64,000 bases of DNA from DASZVB01 sp036272055 (lineage in GTDB: Bacteria > Myxococcota_A > Polyangia > Polyangiales > Polyangiaceae), in contig DATAZL010000059.1 in assembly GCA_036272055.1 (NCBI GenBank), positions 248,001 through 312,000 on the forward strand, read 5' to 3'. Position numbers and translations under genes: made by a program. Each line of letters starts with the position of its first letter. Within the stretch, counting starts at the first letter, position 1. The notes under the pieces are model-generated. The model ran no database searches. It had not been told where the DNA came from and saw nothing but the letters and a program-made list of their open reading frames with translations. Below, piece after piece: positions 37,586 through 46,888 of the stretch.

Positions 37586-38698
37586 GTGTCCGCCGTCAGT
37601 TCGTCATCGCCGCGTCCGGTCGAACCGAGCGCTCGATGGCGCAAGCGTTCGGGGCCGCTCGGTTATCTCGCGGGCGCGGTCGCGGTGGCGGCGGTGCTCG
37701 CCTTCTCGGAGCTGATGGTCGGATACGTTCAGCCGTCGGATCTCGTGATGTTCAACCTGGTGGCGGTCGTCGCCATCGCGATGCGCTTCGACATAGGACC
37801 GTCGCTCTGGACGGCGGCGCTGAGCGCGCTCGGCTTCGACTACTTCTTCCTTCCGCCGAAGTTCTCCTTCGCCCCCGAGGATCTGAAGGGCGCCGTCACG
37901 ATCGTCGTCATGGTGGTCGTCGCGGGTATCATCAGCGGGCTCGGGGCACAGACGCGACGGCAGCGCGCCGCCGCTCAGGCGCGCGAGGTGCAGATCGAGA
38001 CGGAGCGACTGCGGAGCTCGCTGCTCAGCGTCGTCTCCCACGACCTACGCACGCCGCTCGCCGCGATCCTCGGCGCCGGAACAGCGCTCTTGCAGGACAG
38101 CGCGAGGCTCGACGTCGCGGCTCGCGACGGGCTCGCCGAGTCGATCGTCGAAGAAGCGGAGCGCCTGGCCCAGCTCGTCACGAATCTGCTCGACATGGTC
38201 CGGCTCGACGACGGCGCGGTCGAGGTGAGAAAGCGCCCGGAGGCCCTCGACGAGGTCGTCGAGAGTGCGCTCGAACGGCTGCGCGGGCGTCTCGGGGATC
38301 GTCCCCTTCAGTCCCGTGTGCCACAGGAGATACCCATGGTCCCGATGGACGCGGTACTCATCCGTCAGGTCCTCGTGAACGTCCTCGAAAACGCGCTCAG
38401 GTATGCACCCGAACGCTCGCCGATCGAGCTCGAAGCCATGGCGATACCGGGGTCGGTGCGTGTCGAGGTACGAGACCGGGGCCCGGGCATTCTCGACGGT
38501 GAAGCGGAGCGATTATTCGACCGATTCTACCGGGGCAGTGTGTCGGCCGCTCGTGACGGCGGCGTGGGCCTCGGGCTGACCATCTGTCGGGCCATCGTCG
38601 ACGCACACGGCGGGTCGATCCGCATCGAAAACAGAGCCGGAGGCGGCGCCGTGGTGCGCGTCGAGCTCCCGCTCGAGCAGGAGTCCAGAGTTCAATGA
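37586..38698 (+). CDS. KdpD-like sensor histidine kinase (DUF4118, HisKA, HATPase)
   Basis: A 370-residue protein with a GTG start at 37586. It lacks the N-terminal KdpD sensor and Usp domains of full-length KdpD. A DUF4118 unit of four hydrophobic segments spans about 26-122 (GFDYFFLPPKFSFAP is its hallmark). It is followed by HisKA with phosphoacceptor H152 (SVVSHDLRTPLAAI) and an HATPase domain with N-box NVLENALRYAP, DRGPGI and GGVGLGLTI. It overlaps the next regulator by 4 nt, so they form a pair. No kdpFABC genes are in the window. Confidence 0.92.
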   Translation: MSAVSSSSPRPVEPSARWRKRSGPLGYLAGAVAVAAVLAFSELMVGYVQPSDLVMFNLVAVVAIAMRFDIGPSLWTAALSALGFDYFFLPPKFSFAPEDLKGAVTIVVMVVVAGIISGLGAQTRRQRAAAQAREVQIETERLRSSLLSVVSHDLRTPLAAILGAGTALLQDSARLDVAARDGLAESIVEEAERLAQLVTNLLDMVRLDDGAVEVRKRPEALDEVVESALERLRGRLGDRPLQSRVPQEIPMVPMDAVLIRQVLVNVLENALRYAPERSPIELEAMAIPGSVRVEVRDRGPGILDGEAERLFDRFYRGSVSAARDGGVGLGLTICRAIVDAHGGSIRIENRAGGGAVVRVELPLEQESRVQ

Positions 38699-39426
38699 CC
38701 AGCGTGCTGCCGAGGATACTCATCGTCGAGGACGAGGCGCACATGCGACGATTCCTCCGAACGACGCTCACCCACAACGGCTACGAGGTGGCGGAGGCGG
38801 TGGACGGCATGCAGGCGCTCGGGCAGGTCGCCTGGCAGGAGCCGAACCTGATCCTCTTGGACCTCGGTCTGCCCGACGTCGATGGCATGAGCGTCGTCGC
38901 ACGGGTGCGCGGGCAGAGCGGCGTGCCGATCATCGTGATCTCGGCGCGTGACGCCGAGCGCGCAAAGGTCGAGGCACTCGACCTCGGTGCCAACGACTAC
39001 GTCACGAAGCCGTTCGGGGCCGACGAGCTCCTTGCTCGCATTCGCGTCGCGCTCCGCGCCGGAGCCCGGCCAGCTGAGGTCGCACCCACGACGGTGCTCA
39101 CGGTGGACGAGCTGCAGATCGATTTCACCGCACGGACGGTCAGCGTCGCCGGCGCCGACGTGTACCTCACCCGAACCGAGTACGAGATGCTCGAGGTGCT
39201 CGCGCGGGCAGACGGTCAGGTGGTCCGACATCAGGAATTGCTCAGGGCCGTATGGGGCAAAGACTCCGTCAATCAGGTCGAATACTTACGCACCTTCATG
39301 CGCCAGCTTCGATACAAGCTCGAGCGAGAGCCGTCCCAGCCGAGATATCTCCTTACAGTCTCAGGGGTTGGCTACCGGCTGCGCCGCGATTCTCCGCCGC
39401 CGCCGCGCACACGCGCGCGACGATAA
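38695..39426 (+). CDS. KdpE-like OmpR-family response regulator
   Basis: A 243-residue protein. The receiver has acidic pocket E12-D13, phosphoacceptor D56 (LLDLGLPDVDG) and K105 (VTKPFGADELL). The C-terminal winged helix (130-230) has RTEYEMLEVLARADGQVV and VEYLRTFMRQLRYKLE, typical of KdpE. The ATGA start overlap gives tight coupling with the kinase. The next gene is the Amt ammonium transporter, so control of ammonium or potassium uptake is plausible but unproven. Confidence 0.93.
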   Translation: MTSVLPRILIVEDEAHMRRFLRTTLTHNGYEVAEAVDGMQALGQVAWQEPNLILLDLGLPDVDGMSVVARVRGQSGVPIIVISARDAERAKVEALDLGANDYVTKPFGADELLARIRVALRAGARPAEVAPTTVLTVDELQIDFTARTVSVAGADVYLTRTEYEMLEVLARADGQVVRHQELLRAVWGKDSVNQVEYLRTFMRQLRYKLEREPSQPRYLLTVSGVGYRLRRDSPPPPRTRARR

Positions 39427-39592
39427 GGAATGGGTAAAGAAAAAAATCAGGAATTAATTACGAAATAATCACGAAACTCGGCAATCGGTAAACGTGAAGC
39501 CCACAACGTGAGCCGTGTCACGACTTTCTCACGCAGAAGGCGCGCCGCGGACGCTCCACGTCCGAAGAATCCCGAACCAAGAGGTAAGCGGC

Positions 39593-41299
39593 ATGCTGAG
39601 TTCACACGCAAACCACCATCGTCGGCGCTGGCCGGCCCTCATCGCGCTGCTCGTGGCGCTCATCGGCGTCCTGGCGCCGAGCGGGGCCCGGGCGGACACG
39701 CCCGGTCCGGATCCCATCGGGGCGTACCAGACGACGCCGACCGCCGCGTCCGTACCCGGCTACACGAAGATCGATCCCGACAAGGCGACCACGAAAGATC
39801 TCGCGGTCGCCATCGACGCGGTCGCCCAGTCCACGTCGCGTAGCTACTTCTCGATCAACTTCGTCTGGGTGCTCGTCGCGGGCTTCCTCGTCATCTTCAT
39901 GCAGGCGGGCTTCGCGCTCGTCGAGACGGGGCTCATCAGAGCGAAGAACGCCGCGCACACGTTCTCGATGAACTTCGCCGTGTACGCACTCGGCATGTTC
40001 GGCTTCTTCGTGTGCGGCTTTGCCCTGATGTGCGGCGGGTTCAACGGAACCGGCATCGGCGGCCCGGTCACACTCGGTGGCCTGCCGACGATGGACCAGA
40101 TGTTCACCATCGGCGCATCCGTGAACGGCGACCACGGCTGGGGCCTCTTCGGCACCACCGGGTTCTTCCTGAGCGGGAAGGGCTACGACTCGGCCGCCAT
40201 CGTCATGTTCCTCTTCATGATGGCGTTCATGGACACGACGGCGACCATCGTCACCGGCGCCTGCGCCGAGCGCTGGACGTACAAGAGCTTCTTCATCTAC
40301 AGCATCTTCATCGGCGGCTTCATCTACCCGATCTTCGGATGCTGGGTGTGGGGCGGCGGCTGGCTCGCACAGATCGGCTATCGCCTCGGCCTCGGACACG
40401 GTGCGGTCGACTACGCCGGATCGGGGGTGGTGCACTTACAAGGAGGCGCTCTGGCGCTCATCACCGCGATCCTGATCGGGCCGCGCATAGGGAAATTCAA
40501 CAAGGACGGGTCGGTAAATCCGATCCTGGCGCACGACATTCCGATGGTACAGCTCGGCACGTTCATCCTCGCCTTCGGCTGGTTCGGCTTCAACGCCGGC
40601 AGCTCGCTCGCGGGTACCGACGGCCGCATCGGCATCGTCGCGGTCAACACGATGATCGCAGGCATGGCGGCGACGCTGTCCGGCATCATGTACATGTGGG
40701 TCGTCGTCGGTAAGCCCGATCCTTCGATGATGTGTAACAGCATGCTCGCGGGTCTCGTGGCCATCACGTCACCCTGTGCATTCGTCACCCCGATGAGCGC
40801 GTTCATCATCGGTGGCATCGCCGGTGTCCTGGTGGTCTGGAGCGTGTTCTTCTTCGACAAGATCAAGATCGACGATCCGGTCGGCGCCATCAGCGTCCAC
40901 GGCGTGAACGGTCTCTGGGGTCTCATCGCGGTCGGCCTCTTCTCGGACGGCACCTATGGCGCCGGCTGGAACGGAGTTGGCGCGACGGACTACCTCGGCA
41001 AGGCCGGCCAGGGCGTCACCGGTCTCTTCTACGGCGACGGCAAGCAGCTCGTCGCGCAGCTCGTCGAGGGCGGCGTCTGCATTGCGTGGAACGTCGTCGT
41101 CGGTGGCGTGATCTTCTACGTGCTCGGCAAGGTCGTCGGCAACCGCGTCTCGGCGGAAGTCGAGATCGCCGGCCTCGACATTCCCGAGATGGGCGTGCCG
41201 GGTTACCCGGAGTTCATCACCCACGGCCTGCCGGAGAGCGGCCTTCCGGCGGAAGCCAAGATGATGGCTCCGGCTGGCGTCGCGAAGGAAGCAGTCTGA
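39593..41299 (+). CDS. amt: Ammonium transporter (Amt)
   Basis: A 568-residue protein starting at ATG 39593 behind AAGAGGTAAG. A signal-like N-terminal segment is followed by a ~50-residue non-membrane stretch, then 11 hydrophobic helices. The Amt signatures are present: ALVETGLIRAKNAAHTFSMN, YAGSGVVHLQGGALAL with the first pore His, and ISVHGVNGLWGLIAVGLFSD with the second. The twin-His pore is thus intact. The upstream ~160 nt are AT-rich and probably hold its promoter. No glnK is adjacent, which is unusual for amt. Confidence 0.93.
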   Translation: MLSSHANHHRRRWPALIALLVALIGVLAPSGARADTPGPDPIGAYQTTPTAASVPGYTKIDPDKATTKDLAVAIDAVAQSTSRSYFSINFVWVLVAGFLVIFMQAGFALVETGLIRAKNAAHTFSMNFAVYALGMFGFFVCGFALMCGGFNGTGIGGPVTLGGLPTMDQMFTIGASVNGDHGWGLFGTTGFFLSGKGYDSAAIVMFLFMMAFMDTTATIVTGACAERWTYKSFFIYSIFIGGFIYPIFGCWVWGGGWLAQIGYRLGLGHGAVDYAGSGVVHLQGGALALITAILIGPRIGKFNKDGSVNPILAHDIPMVQLGTFILAFGWFGFNAGSSLAGTDGRIGIVAVNTMIAGMAATLSGIMYMWVVVGKPDPSMMCNSMLAGLVAITSPCAFVTPMSAFIIGGIAGVLVVWSVFFFDKIKIDDPVGAISVHGVNGLWGLIAVGLFSDGTYGAGWNGVGATDYLGKAGQGVTGLFYGDGKQLVAQLVEGGVCIAWNVVVGGVIFYVLGKVVGNRVSAEVEIAGLDIPEMGVPGYPEFITHGLPESGLPAEAKMMAPAGVAKEAV

Positions 41300-41320
41300 C
41301 GGATTGAGTGGCATCGGTGA

Positions 41321-41353
41321 GCGGTGCGGGTAGGCTCTGCCGACCCGCGCCGC
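41321..41353 (+). terminator. Terminator hairpin after amt
   Basis: An 11-bp stem with one G-U pair (GCGGTGCGGGT with ACCCGCGCCGC) is topped by an inner GGC-TCT-GCC hairpin and followed by CTTTC. It starts 21 nt after the amt stop and lies before the small membrane gene. Confidence 0.6.
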
Positions 41354-41378
41354 TTTCACCGTTCAAGGAGAAGACGAG

Positions 41379-41588
41379 ATGACGAGAATGCCCATGTACG
41401 AGCAGTACAAGAAGACCGTGATTCCCACCCAGATCATTATCGCCGTGGTCTGCCTCGCGGTGTTGCTCATGAGCCATCGCCTCTCTGCCGCGCTCGCGTT
41501 CTTCCTCGTCATGCAAGCCGGCGCTCTCTTCGGCGCGGTCTGGGGCGCCCGCCTGAAGCACAAGATCGAGCGGATGCCGCAGCGCTGA
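41379..41588 (+). CDS. Small two-helix membrane protein, hypothetical
   Basis: A 69-residue protein with ATG at 41379 preceded by AAGGAGAAGACGAG, a good ribosome site. Helices lie near residues 15-31 (IPTQIIIAVVCLAVLLM) and 36-55. The N-terminus MYEQYKKTVIPTQI and C-terminal basic tail recur in small proteobacterial membrane proteins of unknown function. It is separated from amt by a hairpin. Confidence 0.7.
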   Translation: MTRMPMYEQYKKTVIPTQIIIAVVCLAVLLMSHRLSAALAFFLVMQAGALFGAVWGARLKHKIERMPQR

Positions 41589-41700
41589 GACTCACACGGC
41601 CGCGCAGTGCACTCCGCGGCGAGAATGAGGAAGTATCACCATTTCCTTATGTTGCAATCCGCAAGAAACGCCCTGGATACGCGCCGGGGCTATGAAAAAG

Positions 41701-41720
41701 ACCATCGACCGTCGGATGGT
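41701..41720 (+). other. Hairpin in the 257-nt gap before the antiporter-like gene
   Basis: ACCATC and GATGGT form a stem with a short inner GA/TC pair, in an otherwise gene-free gap (41589-41845). It is preceded by an A-rich run. It may be a terminator for the upstream small gene read on the other strand, or part of a leader. No riboswitch family was recognised. Confidence 0.3.
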
Positions 41721-41845
41721 GACGAGCGTGTTTACAGTGGTGTGTGAAGACGCCTCTTTGGTGACTCCGTGGAATCCGAAGTCACCGTCCGGCGGTCGAT
41801 TCATTTGCTGACCGCGTCCTCGGAGCGCCGCGTCGCGCGCCAGCA

Positions 41846-43096
41846 ATGATCGAATCGTTCCCTACCTGGACCGTCGTCCCGTTCGTGACGCTGGTGCTCG
41901 GCATCGCGGCTCTGCCGATGCTGATCCCGCACCTCTGGGGCAAGCTGTGGTTTCAAGCAGCGGTCTCGGCCGCCTGCGCGGCCCCGGTGATCGGCTTCCT
42001 GGTCACCGAATCGCACGTCGAGCATCTCACGAGCTCCGTCGCGTCTTACGCCTCGTTCATCGCCACCATCGGCGCGCTCTACATCGTCACCAGCGGCATC
42101 TTCGTCTCGGGAGACATCGAGGCGACGCCAAGGACGAATCTCGTCATGGTGATCGGCGGCGCGATGCTGGCCAGCGTGATCGGCACGACCGGCGCGAGCG
42201 TCCTCATGCTCCGGCCCCTGCTCAGGACCAACAGACAGCGCGTCAGTCGCGCGCACCTCGTTCCGTTCTTCATCCTGCTCGTGTCGAACGTGGGAGGATT
42301 GTTGACCCCGCTCGGCGATCCGCCGCTGCTCCTCGGATACCTCGAGGGCGTCCCGTTCCTCTGGACGCTCCGTCTGTTCCCTTACTGGGCGCTCTACATC
42401 GTCGTCATCGGAAGCATCTTCTTCGTCGTCGAGCGTCGCGCCTACGCGGAGGAACCTGCGGCCGCGAAGCGCGCAGACCGCGCAGAGGTCGTGCCGCTCG
42501 CTCTCCACGGCACGTTCAACGTCGCGCTCCTCGCCGGCATCGTCGTCGCGGTGCTCGTGCCGTCACCGTGGCGCGAGGCGGGCATGATCGCCATCGCCGT
42601 CGCGTCGTACGTCCTCACCAAGAAGGACATTCACGAGAAGAACGGCTTCTCGCTGATGCCGATCATCGAGGTCGCCGTGATCTTCGCCGGCATCTTCGTC
42701 TGCCTCTCGCCCATCGAGGTCCTCCTCGTCGAGCGGGCCCCGAGCTTGCCGCTGCACCATCCGTGGCAGCTCTTCTGGTGCTCGGGGGCGCTCTCCTCGG
42801 TGCTCGACAATGCGCCGACCTACGCCGCGTTCGGCGCGCTTGCTCGCGGGCTCAGCCGCGGCGCACCCGGTCTCGTCGCGGGCATCTTGCCGGTTCACCT
42901 CGCCGCGATCAGCATCGGCAGCGTCATCATGGGCGCCACGACGTACATCGGCAACGGCCCGAACCTCGTCGTGAAGGCAATCGCCGAGCGCGCAGGCTAC
43001 GCGACGCCGAGCTTCGCGCGCTACGCAGCCATCGCGATCGCCGTCCTGGTGCCGATCCACCTGGTAACGACCGCCGTGCTCGTCTGGCTCGAGTGA
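41846..43096 (+). CDS. Na+/H+ antiporter-like membrane carrier (IT superfamily)
   Basis: A 416-residue protein with about 11 hydrophobic helices. Two inverted-repeat signature loops of the ion-transporter superfamily are visible: ASVIGTTGASVLMLRPLL with LLTPLGDPPLLLGYLEGVPF in the first half, and ALSSVLDNAPTYAAFGALA with GATTYIGNGPNLVVKAIA in the second. These fit NhaD-like or CitMHS-like carriers, i.e. sodium/proton antiport or anion transport. Which ion is moved cannot be read from sequence. Confidence 0.82.
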   Translation: MIESFPTWTVVPFVTLVLGIAALPMLIPHLWGKLWFQAAVSAACAAPVIGFLVTESHVEHLTSSVASYASFIATIGALYIVTSGIFVSGDIEATPRTNLVMVIGGAMLASVIGTTGASVLMLRPLLRTNRQRVSRAHLVPFFILLVSNVGGLLTPLGDPPLLLGYLEGVPFLWTLRLFPYWALYIVVIGSIFFVVERRAYAEEPAAAKRADRAEVVPLALHGTFNVALLAGIVVAVLVPSPWREAGMIAIAVASYVLTKKDIHEKNGFSLMPIIEVAVIFAGIFVCLSPIEVLLVERAPSLPLHHPWQLFWCSGALSSVLDNAPTYAAFGALARGLSRGAPGLVAGILPVHLAAISIGSVIMGATTYIGNGPNLVVKAIAERAGYATPSFARYAAIAIAVLVPIHLVTTAVLVWLE

Positions 43097-43256
43097 CGGA
43101 CACGATCCGGGGGTAAAAAGAGAGAGGGGGAGGGAGCCCTTCGCGACGCGGACACCGGCGGAACGAGCCATCCGGCGTGGTTCGCGCCGGCCGGAACGAC
43201 GGATTCTCGCGCTAGGCGGCCAGTGTTTCGCTGTAGAGTCGCGCGCGGCGTTCGCG

Positions 43257-44645
43257 ATGAAAGACGAGGATCCGAAGGCGCGCGCCGGGCGTTCGTGCCG
43301 CTTCTACTTCTGGGCGGTGGTTCTCGCGTGCTTCGTCGTGCACACGGCGAATTTTCGCGAGCTGGGTCTCGCGGACACGTATCCCGCGACCCTCTTGCCC
43401 GCAGCGATCCTTCGCGGTGAGGGCTTCACCTTCGACGGCTTCGCGAAGGTCTTCGACGAACCGGCGCCGGGCGGCTTCGTCACGCTCTGGAAGCAGCTCC
43501 AGTGGACCCACGTCATCACCCTCGTGAACGGCAGGCTCCGGAGCTCGTATCCCATCGGAGCGTCCTTGCTCGCGCTCCCGGTGTACGCGCTGCCCACGGC
43601 GCTGGGATTGCTGCGTCACTTCGACGATTACAGGATCGCCGGCAAGGTCGCTGCCTCGCTGCTCGTCGCGTTCTCGTCGGGCTTCGTCTTTCTGTCGCTC
43701 CTCCGGTTCACCGAGCGTCGGAGCGCGCTCGCCCTGACGGCCGTCTACGCCTTCGGTACGACCACCTGGGTGGTCGCTAGCCAGTCGCTGTGGCAGCACG
43801 GCCCTGCGCTCTTCTGTCTGTCGCTCGCCGTCTGGGAGGCGCTCCGCGTGGAGGAGCGCGGCGACCGATGGGACGCGGCACTCGCGTCGTTCGCGGCGGC
43901 GTTCGCCGTCGTGTGCCGTCCGCAGGACGCGCTCGGCGCGCTCGCCATCGGGCTCTTCGCGCTCTACCGGCGTCCACGGCTCTGGCCGTTTCTCGTCGTG
44001 CCGGCAGCCGTGGTCTCATCGGGGCTCGTGCTCTACAACGTGAGCGTCTTCGGCTCGCTCATGGGCGGCTACGGCGCGATCTACACCTCGCCGGCTCACG
44101 CCTGGCGTCACCTCGACGTGCACTCGGTGTTCACGTACCCGCTCGTCGCCGGGCTCGCCGGGCTCCTCGTCTCGCCGAGCCGCGGGCTCTTCGTATATTC
44201 GCCGGTGTGCATCGCCGGGTTCGCCGCGCTCTTCATCGCAGCTGCGTCGCGGCAATTTCCGCTCGCGCGAGCGTTCGTGGTGTGGGTCGTCGGCACCCTC
44301 TACGTTCTCTCGAAGAACCAGATCTGGTGGGGCGGCACCTCGTTCGGACCTCGGTATCTCACCGAGCTCGCTCTGCCGCTCGTCCTGTCGCTGGGCATGC
44401 TCTGGCCGCGGATCGCGAGGCACGCCGCGCTCCGGCGGTCGATCTGGGCTGCCGCTCTGTTCGGGATCGCCGTCGAGGCCGTCGGCGCGTTCACCTGGGA
44501 GTGCGGCTGGCATCTCTTCCCGGCGTGGCTCGATTATCGCCCCGATCGGCTCTGGGACTATCGCGATCCGGAGATAGTGCGCTGCGCAAAGCTGCTCGCC
44601 GAGAAGGGCCCACGCCGGCCCGAGTTCGGTCCCTTCGCGCGCTGA
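43257..44645 (+). CDS. Multi-pass membrane protein, GT-C glycosyltransferase-like
   Basis: A 462-residue protein with about 11 hydrophobic segments. A long periplasmic loop after the first helix contains acidic residues (LGLADTYPATLLPAAILRGE), as in GT-C enzymes that use polyprenyl-linked sugars, and a later loop has NQIWWGGTSFGPRYLTELAL, which recurs in uncharacterised GT39-like proteins. It is convergent with a GT2 gene and near a nucleotidyltransferase fusion, so a role in surface glycan or lipid glycosylation is likely. No exact family is assigned. Confidence 0.65.
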   Translation: MKDEDPKARAGRSCRFYFWAVVLACFVVHTANFRELGLADTYPATLLPAAILRGEGFTFDGFAKVFDEPAPGGFVTLWKQLQWTHVITLVNGRLRSSYPIGASLLALPVYALPTALGLLRHFDDYRIAGKVAASLLVAFSSGFVFLSLLRFTERRSALALTAVYAFGTTTWVVASQSLWQHGPALFCLSLAVWEALRVEERGDRWDAALASFAAAFAVVCRPQDALGALAIGLFALYRRPRLWPFLVVPAAVVSSGLVLYNVSVFGSLMGGYGAIYTSPAHAWRHLDVHSVFTYPLVAGLAGLLVSPSRGLFVYSPVCIAGFAALFIAAASRQFPLARAFVVWVVGTLYVLSKNQIWWGGTSFGPRYLTELALPLVLSLGMLWPRIARHAALRRSIWAAALFGIAVEAVGAFTWECGWHLFPAWLDYRPDRLWDYRDPEIVRCAKLLAEKGPRRPEFGPFAR

Positions 44646-44659
44646 CCGAGTTTACGGTA

Positions 44660-45346
44660 TCAGGTCGGTCGGTTCAGCCGGAGCTCGACGAGGAGCCGCG
44701 CGAACTTGAGGAACTCCGGAACGTGCCGCATCTTCGACTCGCCCCGCGTCCGCGGCATGTAGCGCACGGGCACCTCCGCGATGTGCCGGCCCTCGAGGGC
44801 GAGCCGCGCCGCGAGCTCGAGCACCAGGTCGAACCCGGGCCGATGAAGACCGCTCGCGGGGAGCGCGCGTCGCTGCACGCCGCGGAGCCCGGTGTAGAGA
44901 TCCGTCAGGTTGCGGGCGAAGAGCACGTTGAAGAGCGTGGTGACGACCTGGTTGCCGAACCGACGCACCGCGGGCATCACTTCGTCCGTCGCCGTGCGGC
45001 CGAGAAAGCGCGAGCCGTACACGGCGGGCGCGCTGCGAAGCGCGTCCACGACGGCAGGGACGTCCTCCGGCAGGTACTCCAGATCGGCGTCGATCATGAC
45101 GATGTACTCGCCGCTTCCTGCCGCGATCCCGTCGAGGATCGACTGGCCGTACCCGAGGTTCGTCTCGTGACGGACGAGCGTCGCGTCACCGAGCGCCCCT
45201 ATCGCCGCGAGCGTGCCGTCGGTGGAGCCGTTGTCGACGAAGACGATGCGCGCCTCCGGGCACGCGGCGCGGAGCCGTGCGTGCAGCTCCTTCACGGTGC
45301 CCGCCTCGTTGAAGATCGGGATCACGACGTCGACGCTGTCCGACAT
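44660..45346 (-). CDS. Glycosyltransferase family 2 protein
   Basis: A 228-residue protein with ATG at 45346. The GT2 fold is clear: VVIPIFNEAGTVKELHARL, VDNGSTDGT for UDP-sugar binding, VMIDADLEYLPED containing the DxD motif, and later GESKMRHVPEFLKFA, which is typical of dolichol-phosphate-mannose synthase-like GT2s (DPM1/GtrB without membrane helices). It should move a sugar from a nucleotide donor to a lipid carrier. It lies 38 nt from the divergent nucleotidyltransferase fusion, suggesting shared control. Confidence 0.9.
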   Translation of the reverse strand: MSDSVDVVIPIFNEAGTVKELHARLRAACPEARIVFVDNGSTDGTLAAIGALGDATLVRHETNLGYGQSILDGIAAGSGEYIVMIDADLEYLPEDVPAVVDALRSAPAVYGSRFLGRTATDEVMPAVRRFGNQVVTTLFNVLFARNLTDLYTGLRGVQRRALPASGLHRPGFDLVLELAARLALEGRHIAEVPVRYMPRTRGESKMRHVPEFLKFARLLVELRLNRPT

Positions 45347-45384
45347 GGACGCGGGACCGTATCACGCACCCGGGGAGCCTTCGC

Positions 45385-46839
45385 GTGCCCGAGTTGATCG
45401 GCGTCATCCCCGCCGCCGGCCGCGGAGTGCGCGCCTATCCGTTCACCCGCAAGGTCCCGAAGGGGATGCTCGAGGTGGACGGCGTGCCGCTCATCCGGCG
45501 CAACGTCGAGCTGATGCGCGACAAGCTCGGGATCCACGACGTCCGCATCGTGATCGGCCACCACGGCGAGGTCATCCGCGAGCACCTCGGGGACGGGACG
45601 GCCCTCGGCGTCCGCATCACGTACGTCGAGAACGACCGACTCGACCGTGAGCTCGGCTACTCCGTCTACCTGGGTTGTCGGGGCGTGCGCTCGCCGGTCT
45701 GCGTGGTGCTCGCCGACGAATGCTACGCCGGCACGAACCACGAGGGGCTCCTCGATCCACGCTTTGCCGGCGCGCTCGGCGTGTGCACGCTCATCGCCTC
45801 GCCGTACGCGAAACACATTCGCAAGAACTACACGGTGACCCTCTCCGGCGATCGCATCACCGACATGCAGGAGAAGCCCACGGTCGTCACCGGCAACCTG
45901 ATGGGCACCGGCACGTACCTGCTGTCACCCGCGCTCATCGAGAAGCTCGAAGCCGCCTTCGGTGACGTCGACGCGGGGCCACGCGTGTGGACGTCGTGGC
46001 TCGCCGAGCAGAGCCGCTCGGGCGGCGACGTGCGCGCCTTCGTCCTCGACGGCAGCTACGTCAACGTCAACTCGCGCGACGACCTGAACTTCGGCAACTA
46101 CCTGGTCCGCGAGCTCACCTTCGAGCGTAAGAAGACGTCGCTCGTCTACGTCATCGACGGCCGTGAAGAAGAGAAAGCGGCGCGCCCCGTCGAAGGCTTC
46201 GCCGACCGTGCCGACATCGACGAGGTCGTCGTCGTGACGCGCCGGATGGCGCCCGCGCTGTCGCGCGTTGCCGAGAGCCCCAAGGTGCGCATCGTCGAGG
46301 CGCCCGCCGGGAGCCCCGTCGGCGCGCTCTTCACGCTCGGCCTCGACACCGCGAAGGGCGACATACTGCTCCTGTCGCACAGCGACGACACGTTCTCGGC
46401 GCGGGACGTGTCGAAGCTCCTCGTCTATCTCCGCGACGCCGATCTCGTCGTCGGAACACGCACCACCCGCCAGATGATCGAGCAGGGCACGAACATGCGC
46501 GGCGTCGTGCGCGCCGCCCACGTCATCCTCGCGAAGCTCCTCGAAATGCTCTGGTGGCGCTTCGACTGCCGCTTCACCGACGTGTGCTGCGTCTACCGCG
46601 GCATGTGGCGCTCCACCTATGCCACCATCCGCCAAAACCTCACCGCCAAGGGCGTCGAGATAATTCCAGAGATGGTCATCGAGGTGCTACGCGCCCGCCG
46701 TCGCATCATCGAGATCCCCGTGAACTACTACAACCGCGACCTGGAGTTCACCCACGTCCACGCGCGCTACCAGAGCTTCGGCACATTCGTCGCGATAGTG
46801 TTGATGATGGTCCGGAAACGGCTGGGCAGTCCGCGGTGA
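45385..46839 (+). CDS. Sugar nucleotidyltransferase-glycosyltransferase fusion
   Basis: A 484-residue protein with a GTG start at 45385 behind GGGGAG. Residues 1-235 are a nucleotidyltransferase domain (VIPAAGRGVRAYPFTRKVPK, the G-x-G-x-R pyrophosphorylase loop with the substrate Lys; then VVLADECYAG). Residues 245-480 are a GT2-like domain lacking the usual opening (ILLLSHSDDTFSARDVSKL; DADLVVGTRTTR; FTDVCCVYRGMW). Such fusions couple donor-sugar synthesis with transfer. The donor sugar is unknown. It diverges from the GT2 gene upstream. Confidence 0.85.
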   Translation: MPELIGVIPAAGRGVRAYPFTRKVPKGMLEVDGVPLIRRNVELMRDKLGIHDVRIVIGHHGEVIREHLGDGTALGVRITYVENDRLDRELGYSVYLGCRGVRSPVCVVLADECYAGTNHEGLLDPRFAGALGVCTLIASPYAKHIRKNYTVTLSGDRITDMQEKPTVVTGNLMGTGTYLLSPALIEKLEAAFGDVDAGPRVWTSWLAEQSRSGGDVRAFVLDGSYVNVNSRDDLNFGNYLVRELTFERKKTSLVYVIDGREEEKAARPVEGFADRADIDEVVVVTRRMAPALSRVAESPKVRIVEAPAGSPVGALFTLGLDTAKGDILLLSHSDDTFSARDVSKLLVYLRDADLVVGTRTTRQMIEQGTNMRGVVRAAHVILAKLLEMLWWRFDCRFTDVCCVYRGMWRSTYATIRQNLTAKGVEIIPEMVIEVLRARRRIIEIPVNYYNRDLEFTHVHARYQSFGTFVAIVLMMVRKRLGSPR

Positions 46840-46864
46840 GACGTCGGGGCGTTACGTTGCCGCG

Positions 46865-46888
46865 CAGGTTAGCGCCGGTAAGTTAGCC
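46865..46888 (+). repeat. Island repeat element, copy A
   Basis: A 24-nt element starting CAGGTTAGCGCC and ending GTTAGCC. It marks the left side of HNH pseudogene copy A. Similarity with copy B continues upstream as GCGTTACGTTGC against CCGTTAGCGTTGC, so the full element may be about 40 nt. Confidence 0.55.

Noticed and set aside
41589..41845. Riboswitch ahead of the antiporter-like gene
   Set aside because: Only a short hairpin was found. No conserved riboswitch core was recognised by eye; a covariance-model search would be needed.
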